From NCBI GenBank assembly GCA_900768515.1, contig CAAGDG010000064.1:1-11895 (forward strand): a stretch of DNA of 11,895 nucleotides. The letters are read 5' to 3'. The notes under the pieces were generated by a model, which was given only the letters and a program-made list of their open reading frames with translations, was not told the origin of the DNA and made no database searches. The translations under genes were made by a program, and so were the position numbers. The stretch is from Lentisphaeria bacterium. Its GTDB lineage: Bacteria > Verrucomicrobiota > Lentisphaeria > Victivallales > Victivallaceae. Shown piece after piece: positions 1 through 6,012 of the stretch (positions within the stretch are counted from its first letter, which is position 1; every line of letters begins with the position of its first letter).

Positions 1-812
1 CCGGAATGAACATCGGGGACCGGCGGGGGGATGCGGGTCGGTTTTTCGGAGGGCTGCTGACCCGTTGTCCGGAACTGCGGGTCGGCCGGGTCTCCGGCGG
101 AACGCTCGACAATGTGATTCCCCGGAGCGCGGCTGCGTGGTGCGCGATCGATCCGGAGCTGCTTCCGGCGGTGCGCACCCGCGCGGCCCACCTTGCCGTG
201 GAGCTGGCGGCAACCTTTGACGCTCCCGCCGACTTCCGGATCGAGCTGCATCCGGCCGAACTTCCGGAGCGGGTCTGGGAGGCGGCGTTTCAGAAGCGCC
301 TCGCCGTCGCCGTCGCCGGTGCGCCGGACGGGGTTTTCACCCGGGATTTCCGTTCCGGTCAGATCGAGACCAGCAGCAATCTGGCCGCGCTCCGTTCCGA
401 AGGCGGAGCGTTGAGAATCCGGACCAGCCAGCGCAGTTTCTCCGACGCCGAACGGGAGCGGGCCACCCGGCGGCTGATCGACTGGTTCGCTCCGCTCGGC
501 GCGAAACCGACCGTCGACAGCAGCTACCCGGGCTGGGCGCCGGAGTGGGAGTCGCCGCTGCTCCAGGAGGCGGTCGGCGTCTACCGTGAACTTTTCGGCG
601 CCGAACCGGTGGTCAAAGTGATCCACGCCGGGTTGGAGTGCGGAATTCTGCGGGCCGCGAATCCGGAGTTGCAGCTGATCTCGTTCGGACCGACGCTGGA
701 AAATGCGCACAGTCCTTCGGAGCGGCTCGAAATCGCTTCCGTGCTGAAATTCGACCGTTTTCTGCGTGAACTGGTCGGACGGATCGCCCGGATGAAAGGG
801 GCGGAGCGCTGA
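1..812 (+). CDS. pepD: Aminoacyl-histidine dipeptidase (PepD, peptidase M20), 5'-truncated by window edge
   Basis: C-terminal 269 or so residues of a cytosolic zinc dipeptidase that cleaves Xaa-His and other dipeptides; the family is usually near 480 residues. The reading frame is open to the first base, and the first codons read Ser-Gly-Met-Asn-Ile, matching the HSG motif that opens the PepD lid domain, so the ATG at 6 is internal and the real start lies upstream. Counting from that Met, GGTLDNVIPRSA (31-42) and ETSSNLAALR (121-130) match lid-domain signatures. IHAGLECG (206-213) and GPTLENAHSPSERL (228-241) are the C-terminal catalytic-domain motifs with the Glu and His expected near the metal site. 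The N-terminal metal ligands are not visible. The gene ends in TGA 141 nt before the next start. It has no evident link to the cobalamin genes. The family call is confident; substrate range is not known. Confidence 0.88.
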   Translation, partial: GMNIGDRRGDAGRFFGGLLTRCPELRVGRVSGGTLDNVIPRSAAAWCAIDPELLPAVRTRAAHLAVELAATFDAPADFRIELHPAELPERVWEAAFQKRLAVAVAGAPDGVFTRDFRSGQIETSSNLAALRSEGGALRIRTSQRSFSDAERERATRRLIDWFAPLGAKPTVDSSYPGWAPEWESPLLQEAVGVYRELFGAEPVVKVIHAGLECGILRAANPELQLISFGPTLENAHSPSERLEIASVLKFDRFLRELVGRIARMKGAER

Positions 813-844
813 TTGTCATCCTGCCCCCCCATTACATTTCGGAC

Positions 845-875
845 GCGGAAGAATATATTAAGATATTCCGCTTTT
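845..875 (+). terminator. Possible intrinsic terminator downstream of pepD
   Basis: An AT-rich imperfect hairpin pairs GCGGAA (845-850) with TTCCGC (866-871), with a short inner ATA/TAT-type pairing and an internal bulge, and is followed by four T residues (872-875). It lies 33 nt past the pepD stop, where a terminator would be expected. The stem is interrupted and the T tract short, so the call is weak. The AT-rich core (854-859, TATATT) could instead be a -10 element for the flavoprotein gene. Confidence 0.35.
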
Positions 876-890
876 CCCGCTCTGCGGGAA
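874..890 (+). repeat. Perfect 7-bp inverted repeat with 3-nt loop
   Basis: TTCCCGC (874-880) and GCGGGAA (884-890) form a perfect stem around a TCT loop, directly after the hairpin at 845-871. It would fall in the leader of the flavoprotein mRNA or form the second half of a tandem terminator. It could also be a short operator, since perfect dyads of this size can bind a dimeric regulator. No function can be assigned. Confidence 0.4.
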
Positions 891-934
891 TCGGTGTTGC
901 GACGTTTCGATAGAGGAATTGGAATTCTGCAATC

Positions 935-940
935 AGGAGA
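935..940 (+). promoter_or_regulatory. Shine-Dalgarno sequence for the flavoprotein gene
   Basis: AGGAGA lies 12 nt before the ATG at 953. The spacing is slightly long, but it supports this ATG, which also begins two residues before the usual flavoprotein beta strand leading into the dinucleotide-binding glycines. Confidence 0.6.
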
Positions 941-952
941 GATCTGACAACG

Positions 953-2128
953 ATGTTCGAGCGCCATTTTGATGTTGTTGTCGCCGGGGGCGGCGTGGCG
1001 GGAATCGCCGCCGCTGTCGCCGCGGGGCGGAGAGGAATGAAAACCGTTCTGCTGGAGAAGACCGTGCTGCCGGGCGGTCTGGCCACCGCCGGGCTGATCT
1101 ACATTTATCTGCCGCTCTGCGACGGGAACGGCACCCAGGTCAGCTTCGGCATCACCGAGGAGATGCTGCGCCGGAGCATTCAGTACGGCCCGGGGGAGAT
1201 TCCGCCCGGCTGGCGTTCCGCGAAGAATGCGCCGGAGGCGGAACGTTTCCGGGTGGTCTTCTCGCCCGCCTCCTTCATCCTCGGACTGGATGAGATGCTT
1301 GAAGAGGCGAATGTCGAAGTCTGGTACGACACCGTCGTGACCGGAACCGTGCTCGAAGGAGAACGGCTCGCGAAAGTCGCGGTGTCGAACAAGTCCGGGA
1401 GCGGCATGCTCTCCGCCTCCTGTTTTGTGGACGCGACCGGAGACGCCGATCTTGCCGCTCTCTCCGGATTGCCCTGTATCGAGGGAAAGAACGCATTGGC
1501 CTGCTGGACGCTCGAGTACCGTGAAGGCAAGGGAAACCTTGCCGGGGATTGTGCGCTTGCGATGCTGGGATTCGCTTCCGATCCGGAGGGAATTCCGGCC
1601 GGAATCAGCGGTCGGACGGTTTCGGAGTTTGTGATCTCCGGTCGCCGCCGTTACCGCGAACTTCTGACGCGGGAATACCGCGAGGGGAAGGCGGACCGGC
1701 TCCGCCGTTTTCCGCTCGTGTTTCCGGCGATGGCGCAGCTGCGCCACACCCGCTGTGTCGAAGGGCGGAAGGTTCTGGAGCCGGGGGAGGAGTGGACCCG
1801 GTTTGAAGATTCCGTCGGCCTGATCGCCGACTGGCGCAAGTCCGGATTCGTCTGGGAGGTCCCTTACGGAGCGCTGCTGCCGCGCGGATTGCGCGGCGTG
1901 CTGGCCGCCGGCCGCTGCGCCAGCGCCCGGGGCGCCGCCGGGGAGGTCGCGCGGGTGATTCCGGCGGCGGCGCTGACCGGAGAGGTCGCGGGGGTGGCCG
2001 CCGCGCAGTCGGTCGCGGCGGGGATCGCCCCGGACGAGCTGCCGGTCGGTGATCTTCAGAAGGAGTTGCGCGACCGCTGCGGTTTTCCGCTCCACTTCGA
2101 CGAGCTCGGCATCGGACCGGTGCGCTGA
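953..2128 (+). CDS. FAD-dependent oxidoreductase (FAD_oxidored family), substrate unknown
   Basis: A 391-residue soluble flavoprotein with no signal peptide or membrane segment. The N-terminal Rossmann motif is GGGVAGIAAAVAAGRRG (12-28), after a hydrophobic beta strand and followed by the Glu (35) that usually contacts the ribose. PGGLATAG (40-47) is typical of the FAD_oxidored (PF12831-like) group. DATGDADLAAL (160-170) is the second FAD-contacting motif, and GVLAAGRCAS (315-324) with an Ala-rich helix (338-354) is the C-terminal FAD cap typical of this fold. These features predict non-covalent FAD binding and a redox reaction, but the substrate cannot be read from the sequence. The gene has its own leader and converges on cobS with a 3-nt gap, so it is probably not part of the B12 operon. 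A geranylgeranyl-reductase-like or fumarate-reductase-like role is less likely given the motif set. Confidence 0.8.
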   Translation: MFERHFDVVVAGGGVAGIAAAVAAGRRGMKTVLLEKTVLPGGLATAGLIYIYLPLCDGNGTQVSFGITEEMLRRSIQYGPGEIPPGWRSAKNAPEAERFRVVFSPASFILGLDEMLEEANVEVWYDTVVTGTVLEGERLAKVAVSNKSGSGMLSASCFVDATGDADLAALSGLPCIEGKNALACWTLEYREGKGNLAGDCALAMLGFASDPEGIPAGISGRTVSEFVISGRRRYRELLTREYREGKADRLRRFPLVFPAMAQLRHTRCVEGRKVLEPGEEWTRFEDSVGLIADWRKSGFVWEVPYGALLPRGLRGVLAAGRCASARGAAGEVARVIPAAALTGEVAGVAAAQSVAAGIAPDELPVGDLQKELRDRCGFPLHFDELGIGPVR

Positions 2129-2136
2129 ATTTCAGC
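2124..2136. repeat. Small dyad spanning the two convergent stop codons
   Basis: GCTGA (2124-2128) and TCAGC (2132-2136) are inverted around ATT, so the flavoprotein TGA and the cobS TGA are mirror images. The stem is only 5 bp and no T tract follows on either strand, so it does not qualify as an intrinsic terminator. It may be a by-product of two TGA stops meeting. Confidence 0.35.
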
Positions 2137-2863
2137 AGAGCGCCGCGACTCCGGCGAGCGTCAGCAGTTCGGAAAGCTCCTCGAAACAGCCGATGGTATC
2201 TCCGGTGGCTCCGCCGATCACCCGGCGGGTCAGGGCGCTCCAGAGGAGGGCGGTCGCGGCGATGAGGAGCGGCAGCGCGGCTCCGGCGTTCCCCAGGAAC
2301 AGGCGTCCGGCGGCGGCGGAAAGCAGTGTCCCCAATAGAAGTCCGGCGCGGGGGCTGGTCTCGAACCAGAGTTTTGCCAGCCCTTCCGGGCGGGCGTAGC
2401 TGCTGGTGGCGATGTGGAACAGAATGCCGGTTCTGCCGCCGATGGCCGCCAGCAGCATCGCGGGCGGCAGCATTGCGGCGGGGAGGGTCGCGAGCAGGGC
2501 GAATTTCATTCCGAGCACGCCGACGATCGCGGCGACGCCCATGGAACCGATGCGGCTGTCCCGCATGATTTCAAGTTTGCGTTCGCGGCTGCGCCCGGAG
2601 AGGAAGCCGTCCGCGGTGTCGGCGGCGCCATCCAGGTGAAACCCTTTGGTCAGCGCCTCCGGAAGGAGGGCGAGCACCATCGCCGCCGGGAGCGGCGCGA
2701 AGAGTGCGGCCGCCGCGAATGCCGCCGCATAGAGCAGGATTCCGAATAGAAGTCCGGCCAGCGGAAAGAGGTTGAGTCCCCGTTTCAGATCCGTTTCGTC
2801 GGGCTGGAATTTCCCGATCGGCAGGATGCTCAGCACGGAAATCGCCGCGAGCCAGCTTCTCAT
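2132..2863 (-). CDS. cobS: Adenosylcobinamide-GDP ribazoletransferase (cobalamin synthase)
   Basis: A 243-residue polytopic membrane enzyme that joins adenosylcobinamide-GDP to alpha-ribazole(-phosphate), the step that closes the nucleotide loop. GFHLDGAADTADGFLSG (74-90) holds the Asp-rich signature, followed by RDSRIGSMGV (101-110). GGATGDTIGCFEELSEL (217-233) is the second conserved block, near the C terminus. Hydrophobic spans lie near 33-72, 110-147, 173-186 and 195-210. Length fits the family (about 245-250). The ATG at 2863 is chosen because it gives the usual N terminus, overlaps the cobT stop as ATGA, and has GGAGGGG 5 nt upstream (2869-2875); an open frame continues to 3163 but only as a shadow of cobT. 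It is the last gene of the operon and ends 3 nt from the convergent flavoprotein gene, with no terminator visible. Confidence 0.95.
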   Translation of the reverse strand: MRSWLAAISVLSILPIGKFQPDETDLKRGLNLFPLAGLLFGILLYAAAFAAAALFAPLPAAMVLALLPEALTKGFHLDGAADTADGFLSGRSRERKLEIMRDSRIGSMGVAAIVGVLGMKFALLATLPAAMLPPAMLLAAIGGRTGILFHIATSSYARPEGLAKLWFETSPRAGLLLGTLLSAAAGRLFLGNAGAALPLLIAATALLWSALTRRVIGGATGDTIGCFEELSELLTLAGVAALC

Positions 2864-3930
2864 TTCAGCCCCTCCGTGGTGACGGCTGCCTCTTCGAAGG
2901 TGGTCATCCGTGTCAGCACCGCGGCGGCGGCGTCGAGCAGCGGCATGGCGAGGGCGGCTCCGGTTCCTTCGCCGAGGCGGAGTTCGAGATCGAGCAGCGG
3001 CTGTTTCCCGAGGAGCCGGGCCATGGCGGCGTGGCCGGGTTCGGCGCTGCCGTGGGCGAGGATCATCGCGTCGCGCGAAGCGGGCGAAAGTGCGGCGGCG
3101 ATCAACGCTCCGGCGCTGGAGATGAACCCGTCGACCACCACCGGACGGCGGAGTTTCGCACAACCGAGGATCAGTCCGGCGATGCCGCCGATTTCGAATC
3201 CGCCGACTTTGGCGAGCACATCGACCGGATCGGCGGGGTCGGGCCGGTTGAGCTCGATTCCGCGCCGGATCACATCGGCTTTGTGGGCGAGTTTTTCGGG
3301 GGCGAGTCCGGCGCCGCGTCCGACGAAGGGGGCGGGGTCGGTCGCGCCGGAGAGCACGGTGACGATCGCCGAACTGGGCGACGTGTTGCCGATTCCCATC
3401 TCTCCGGTGGCGAAGACGTCGGTCTCCGGCGCCAGTTCCTCCGCGAGCCGGATTCCCGCTTCGATGGCGGCGACCGCCTGTTCCCGGCTCATGGCGGGTC
3501 CGATGGCGAAGTCGGCGGTCCCCGGCGCGATCTTGCGGTCGAGGAGCACCCCCCGGCCGGCCAGATCGGAAAGATCGGCGGCGACGCCGAAATCGGCCAG
3601 CGTGACCTTGGCGCCCGCGACGGAGGCCAGCACGTTGATGCCGCCGCCTCCCCGGGCGAAGTTCCGGACCATCTGGACGGTCACCTCCGACGGCTGCGGG
3701 CAGACCCCTTCGGCGGCGATGCCGTGGTCTCCTGCCATCAGCACGACCCGCTTCCGGCCGACCTCCGGGTGACAGTTCCGGACGATTCCGGCGAGGTCGA
3801 CCGCGAGGTCGAGCAGCCGGCCGAGCGCCCAGCGCGGCATGGTCAGCGACAAAATCCGTTCACGCGCCGCCTCGCGGCTTGCGGCGCAGGCCGGTTCGAT
3901 GGAGCGCAGTGTCGATTCGAGCAGTTTCAT
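2860..3930 (-). CDS. cobT: Nicotinate-nucleotide--dimethylbenzimidazole phosphoribosyltransferase
   Basis: A 356-residue cytosolic enzyme that transfers phosphoribose from nicotinate mononucleotide to the lower-ligand base, giving alpha-ribazole phosphate. Length matches the family (about 350). MAGDHGIAAEGV (65-76) and GEMGIGNTSPSSAI (176-189) are substrate-site motifs; KVGGFEIGGIAGL (241-253) and VVDGFISSAGALIA (265-278) follow. Glu321 in LRLGEGTGAALA matches the catalytic base of the family. The start is firm: a perfect AAGGAGG lies 5 nt upstream (3936-3942) and the ATG overlaps the cobU stop by 4 nt. The visible genes do not include any for making dimethylbenzimidazole, so the true base attached is unknown. 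Confidence 0.96.
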   Translation of the reverse strand: MKLLESTLRSIEPACAASREAARERILSLTMPRWALGRLLDLAVDLAGIVRNCHPEVGRKRVVLMAGDHGIAAEGVCPQPSEVTVQMVRNFARGGGGINVLASVAGAKVTLADFGVAADLSDLAGRGVLLDRKIAPGTADFAIGPAMSREQAVAAIEAGIRLAEELAPETDVFATGEMGIGNTSPSSAIVTVLSGATDPAPFVGRGAGLAPEKLAHKADVIRRGIELNRPDPADPVDVLAKVGGFEIGGIAGLILGCAKLRRPVVVDGFISSAGALIAAALSPASRDAMILAHGSAEPGHAAMARLLGKQPLLDLELRLGEGTGAALAMPLLDAAAAVLTRMTTFEEAAVTTEGLK

Positions 3931-4472
3931 TTGAACCTCCTTGGGATTCCGGCGACACAGAAATAGAGTTCATCGGCGGCTTCGGCGACGATCTGGGCGC
4001 AGCGGCCCGAGGCGTCGCGGAAGCGGCGTCCGAGCGGCGTCTCCGGCACCAGTCCGAGTCCGACTTCGTTGATGACCAGCACGGAGTCGAACGGCTGTTC
4101 CCGGAGTGTTTCCACCAGTTTCCGGGCCTCCTCCGCGGCCTCGGATTCTCCGAAGGGACGGTTCTCCTTTTCTGCCCGGTAGAAGAGGTTGTTGAGCCAG
4201 AGGGTCAGGCAGTCGACCAGCACCGCGCCGGCGCCTTCCGCGGCCGCCTGCCGCAGTGCCCGGACAAGATCGCACTCTTCTTCGATGGTGGTCCAGTTCC
4301 GTCCGGCCCGGCGTTCCCGGTGGCGGCGGACCCGCTCGACCGATTCGGCGTCGAGCAGCGGCATGGTGGCCAGGTAGAACTTGCGGCCGCCGTGTTCGGA
4401 GAGCAGCTGTTCGGCGAAGCGGCTTTTGCCGCTGCGGGCGCCTCCGGTGACCAGTACGATTTTGGGTTTCAT
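3927..4472 (-). CDS. cobU: Bifunctional adenosylcobinamide kinase / adenosylcobinamide-phosphate guanylyltransferase
   Basis: A 181-residue cytosolic enzyme that phosphorylates adenosylcobinamide and then transfers GMP to it. GGARSGKS (10-17) is the P-loop. His51 in RVRRHRERR aligns with the histidine that carries GMP in Salmonella CobU. NEVGLGLVP (135-143) is the third family motif. Two ATGs are possible, at 4472 and 4481. The 4472 start is preferred because it overlaps the cobC stop as ATGA, like most junctions here, and GGAGA (4482-4486) sits 9 nt from it; the same GGAGA directly abuts the 4481 ATG and could not serve it. The longer form would only add three residues (MDR). The stop overlaps cobT by 4 nt. 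Confidence 0.94.
   Translation of the reverse strand: MKPKIVLVTGGARSGKSRFAEQLLSEHGGRKFYLATMPLLDAESVERVRRHRERRAGRNWTTIEEECDLVRALRQAAAEGAGAVLVDCLTLWLNNLFYRAEKENRPFGESEAAEEARKLVETLREQPFDSVLVINEVGLGLVPETPLGRRFRDASGRCAQIVAEAADELYFCVAGIPRRFK
3936..3942 (-). promoter_or_regulatory. Perfect Shine-Dalgarno for cobT
   Basis: The minus strand reads AAGGAGG 5 nt before the cobT ATG, the strongest ribosome-binding site in the window, located inside the last codons of cobU. It suggests cobT is initiated independently as well as by coupling. Confidence 0.7.
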
Positions 4473-5044
4473 CCGATCCATTCTCCATTTTGGTATTCGA
4501 GCCGTGTAAAGGAACCGCGCGGGGGAGGGGCGGCAGTCTCCCCGGCCGGGTGTTTCCGGAGTTGTCCGAGCAGATGCGCGATCACTCCGCCGTGGGTGAC
4601 GACTGCGGCGCGGCGCAGAGGGCGCCGCAGGAGTTCCGCGAGAAACGCCTCCGTCCGGCGGGCGAATTCCGGGAAGGACTCTCCGCCGGGGAATTGCATC
4701 TCCTCCGGTTTTTCCGCCCAGAGCCGGATCTGCCCGGGCGGGGCGATCCGGAGAATTTCGTCGAAGGTGAGATTTTCCCAGTCGCCGAAGTCGATCTCGC
4801 GCAGCCGGGGATCGGTCAGCGGGAACGGCGGTTCATGGTTTCCCAGAATTTCCGCGGTTTCGAGCGCCCGGCGCAGCGGACTGACGAAGAGCGCTTCCGG
4901 GGCGAAGTTCCGGAACTCTTCCCGGTGGCGCTCCAGCTCCGTCCGGGCCGCGGGATCGAGCGGGGGATCGGTGCGGCCGATGTAGCGCCCCCGGAAGGAG
5001 GGCGGCACTTCGCCGTGACGGATCAGCAGCAGTCCGGTCAGCAT
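4469..5044 (-). CDS. cobC: Alpha-ribazole phosphatase-like histidine phosphatase
   Basis: A 191-residue member of the histidine phosphatase (phosphoglycerate mutase) superfamily. RHGE (9-12) carries the phospho-accepting His10. SPLRRALETA (55-64) supplies the second arginine, Glu83 in LREIDFGDWE is the likely acid, and His151 in VTHGG completes the pocket. REIDFGxWE is typical of CobC-type alpha-ribazole phosphatases, and the position between cbiB and cobU strongly supports removal of the 5'-phosphate from alpha-ribazole phosphate or cobalamin phosphate. The superfamily is broad, so the specific role rests largely on context. The ATG at 5044 directly precedes the LLLIRHGE strand, overlaps the cbiB stop by 7 nt, and has GGAGGGAG (5051-5058) 6 nt upstream; the frame extends to 5155 but only as a shadow of cbiB. 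Confidence 0.88.
   Translation of the reverse strand: MLTGLLLIRHGEVPPSFRGRYIGRTDPPLDPAARTELERHREEFRNFAPEALFVSPLRRALETAEILGNHEPPFPLTDPRLREIDFGDWENLTFDEILRIAPPGQIRLWAEKPEEMQFPGGESFPEFARRTEAFLAELLRRPLRRAAVVTHGGVIAHLLGQLRKHPAGETAAPPPRGSFTRLEYQNGEWIG
4482..4486 (-). promoter_or_regulatory. Shine-Dalgarno that decides the cobU start
   Basis: The minus strand reads GGAGA. It is 9 nt from the ATG at 4472 and immediately adjacent to the in-frame ATG at 4481, so only the downstream ATG has workable spacing. Confidence 0.6.
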
Positions 5045-6012
5045 AGCGCACTCCCTCCGGCGAGGAGCAGTCCGGTCAGCAGGGTTGCCGCCGCGGTCAG
5101 CCGCTCCGCCCGGCGCAGGTCGGGTGCGGAAAGCACGGCGCGGCCGTCCGCGCAATAGTAGGGGTAGGGTTCGATCTCCCCGCCGTAGCGGGTCGCTCCT
5201 CCCAGTCGGATTCCGAGCGCCCCCGCGAAACCGGCCATCCCGAAGGCGGAGTTGGGACTCGGGTGATCGTGGCGGTGGCGGATTCCCGCCCGGAACGCCG
5301 CCGGCGGGGAACCGCCGACGAAAACCGCCGCCAGCGCGATCACCGGCAGCGTCAGACGGGAGGGGAGCGCACAGGCGAGATCGTCGGCCCGTGCCGCGAT
5401 CCGGCCGAAGCGCAGATACCGTTCGTCCCGGTATCCCCAGCAGGCGTCGAGCGTGTTGACCGCCCGGAACCAGACGGCGGCGGCCGCCGCCCCGGAAATT
5501 CCGCCGACCAGGAATCCGGCCGTCGCAAAGAGAAGGGCGGCGGTGACGGCGTCGACCAGGTTTTCGCCGAGACTTTCGATTCCGCCCCGGACGATTTCGG
5601 ATTCATCCAGTTCCGCGGTGTCGCGGCTGACGATCCGGGCGAGGGCGGTCCGGGCGGCGTCGATGTTGCCGGAGCGCAGGGCGTGTTCGATTCTGCCGGC
5701 GTGTTCGAGCAGGGAGCGCGGCGCGATCGCAAGGTCGATCCAGAGCGCGGCGGCCGCGAACCCGGCGACCGGATGGAGTTCCGCCAGCAGCCGGGTGGAA
5801 CCGCCCGCCGCGGTCGCCGCGAGCGCGGTCAGAAACAGCCAGCCGAGGAGGCCCGAACCGATTCCGGAACCGAAGTGATTGCGGCAGAAGGTCTCAACTT
5901 TCCCCGCAAGCTTTCCGAAGAGTGCGACCGGATGAATCCGGTTGGGCGGTTCTCCCAAGAGCGCATCCAGCGCCAGGGCGGAAAAGAGAAGAATGGCGAA
6001 GGAACCGTTCAT
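5038..6012 (-). CDS. cbiB: Adenosylcobinamide-phosphate synthase (cobinamide synthase)
   Basis: A 324-residue membrane protein that attaches (R)-1-aminopropan-2-ol, or its phosphate, to adenosylcobyric acid. LDALLGEPPNRIHPV (15-29) matches the N-terminal D-x-x-x-G-[DE]-P...HPV motif. VSRDT (128-132), ESLGENLVDAVTAAL (146-160), FRAVNTLDACWGYRDERY (182-199) and HPSPNSAF (250-257) are the conserved blocks in family order. Hydrophobic spans lie near 5-18, 54-70, 82-97, 155-182, 220-233 and 303-318. The HPSPNS block is preceded by an extra His run (HRHDH, 246-250), and the usual Gly after PNS is Ala. The ATG at 6012 overlaps the cbiA stop as ATGA, with GGAGGAG (6021-6027) 8 nt upstream. An upstream open frame to 6378 is antisense-like and Arg-rich and is not part of the gene. 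Confidence 0.95.
   Translation of the reverse strand: MNGSFAILLFSALALDALLGEPPNRIHPVALFGKLAGKVETFCRNHFGSGIGSGLLGWLFLTALAATAAGGSTRLLAELHPVAGFAAAALWIDLAIAPRSLLEHAGRIEHALRSGNIDAARTALARIVSRDTAELDESEIVRGGIESLGENLVDAVTAALLFATAGFLVGGISGAAAAAVWFRAVNTLDACWGYRDERYLRFGRIAARADDLACALPSRLTLPVIALAAVFVGGSPPAAFRAGIRHRHDHPSPNSAFGMAGFAGALGIRLGGATRYGGEIEPYPYYCADGRAVLSAPDLRRAERLTAAATLLTGLLLAGGSALC

Noticed and set aside
813..952. Possible cobalamin riboswitch in the intergenic gap
   Set aside because: No B12-box-like sequence or extended pairing is seen, and the gap leads into the flavoprotein gene, not the B12 operon.
581..2095. Minus-strand open frame (504 codons) across pepD, the gap and the flavoprotein gene
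   Set aside because: It spans two real genes and their intergenic region on the other strand, and its composition is shadow-like.
2132..2143. Similarity of the cobS 3' end to the cbiB/cobC junction (TCAGCAGAGCGC versus TCAGCATAGCGC at 5038-5049)
   Set aside because: Both proteins end in Ala-Leu-Cys, and one 12-nt near match in GC-rich DNA is expected by chance; no downstream frame supports a lost overlapping gene after cobS.
2864..3163. N-terminal extension of cobS
   Set aside because: The extension is Arg-rich shadow sequence inside cobT; the ATG at 2863 gives the normal family length and has a good ribosome-binding site.
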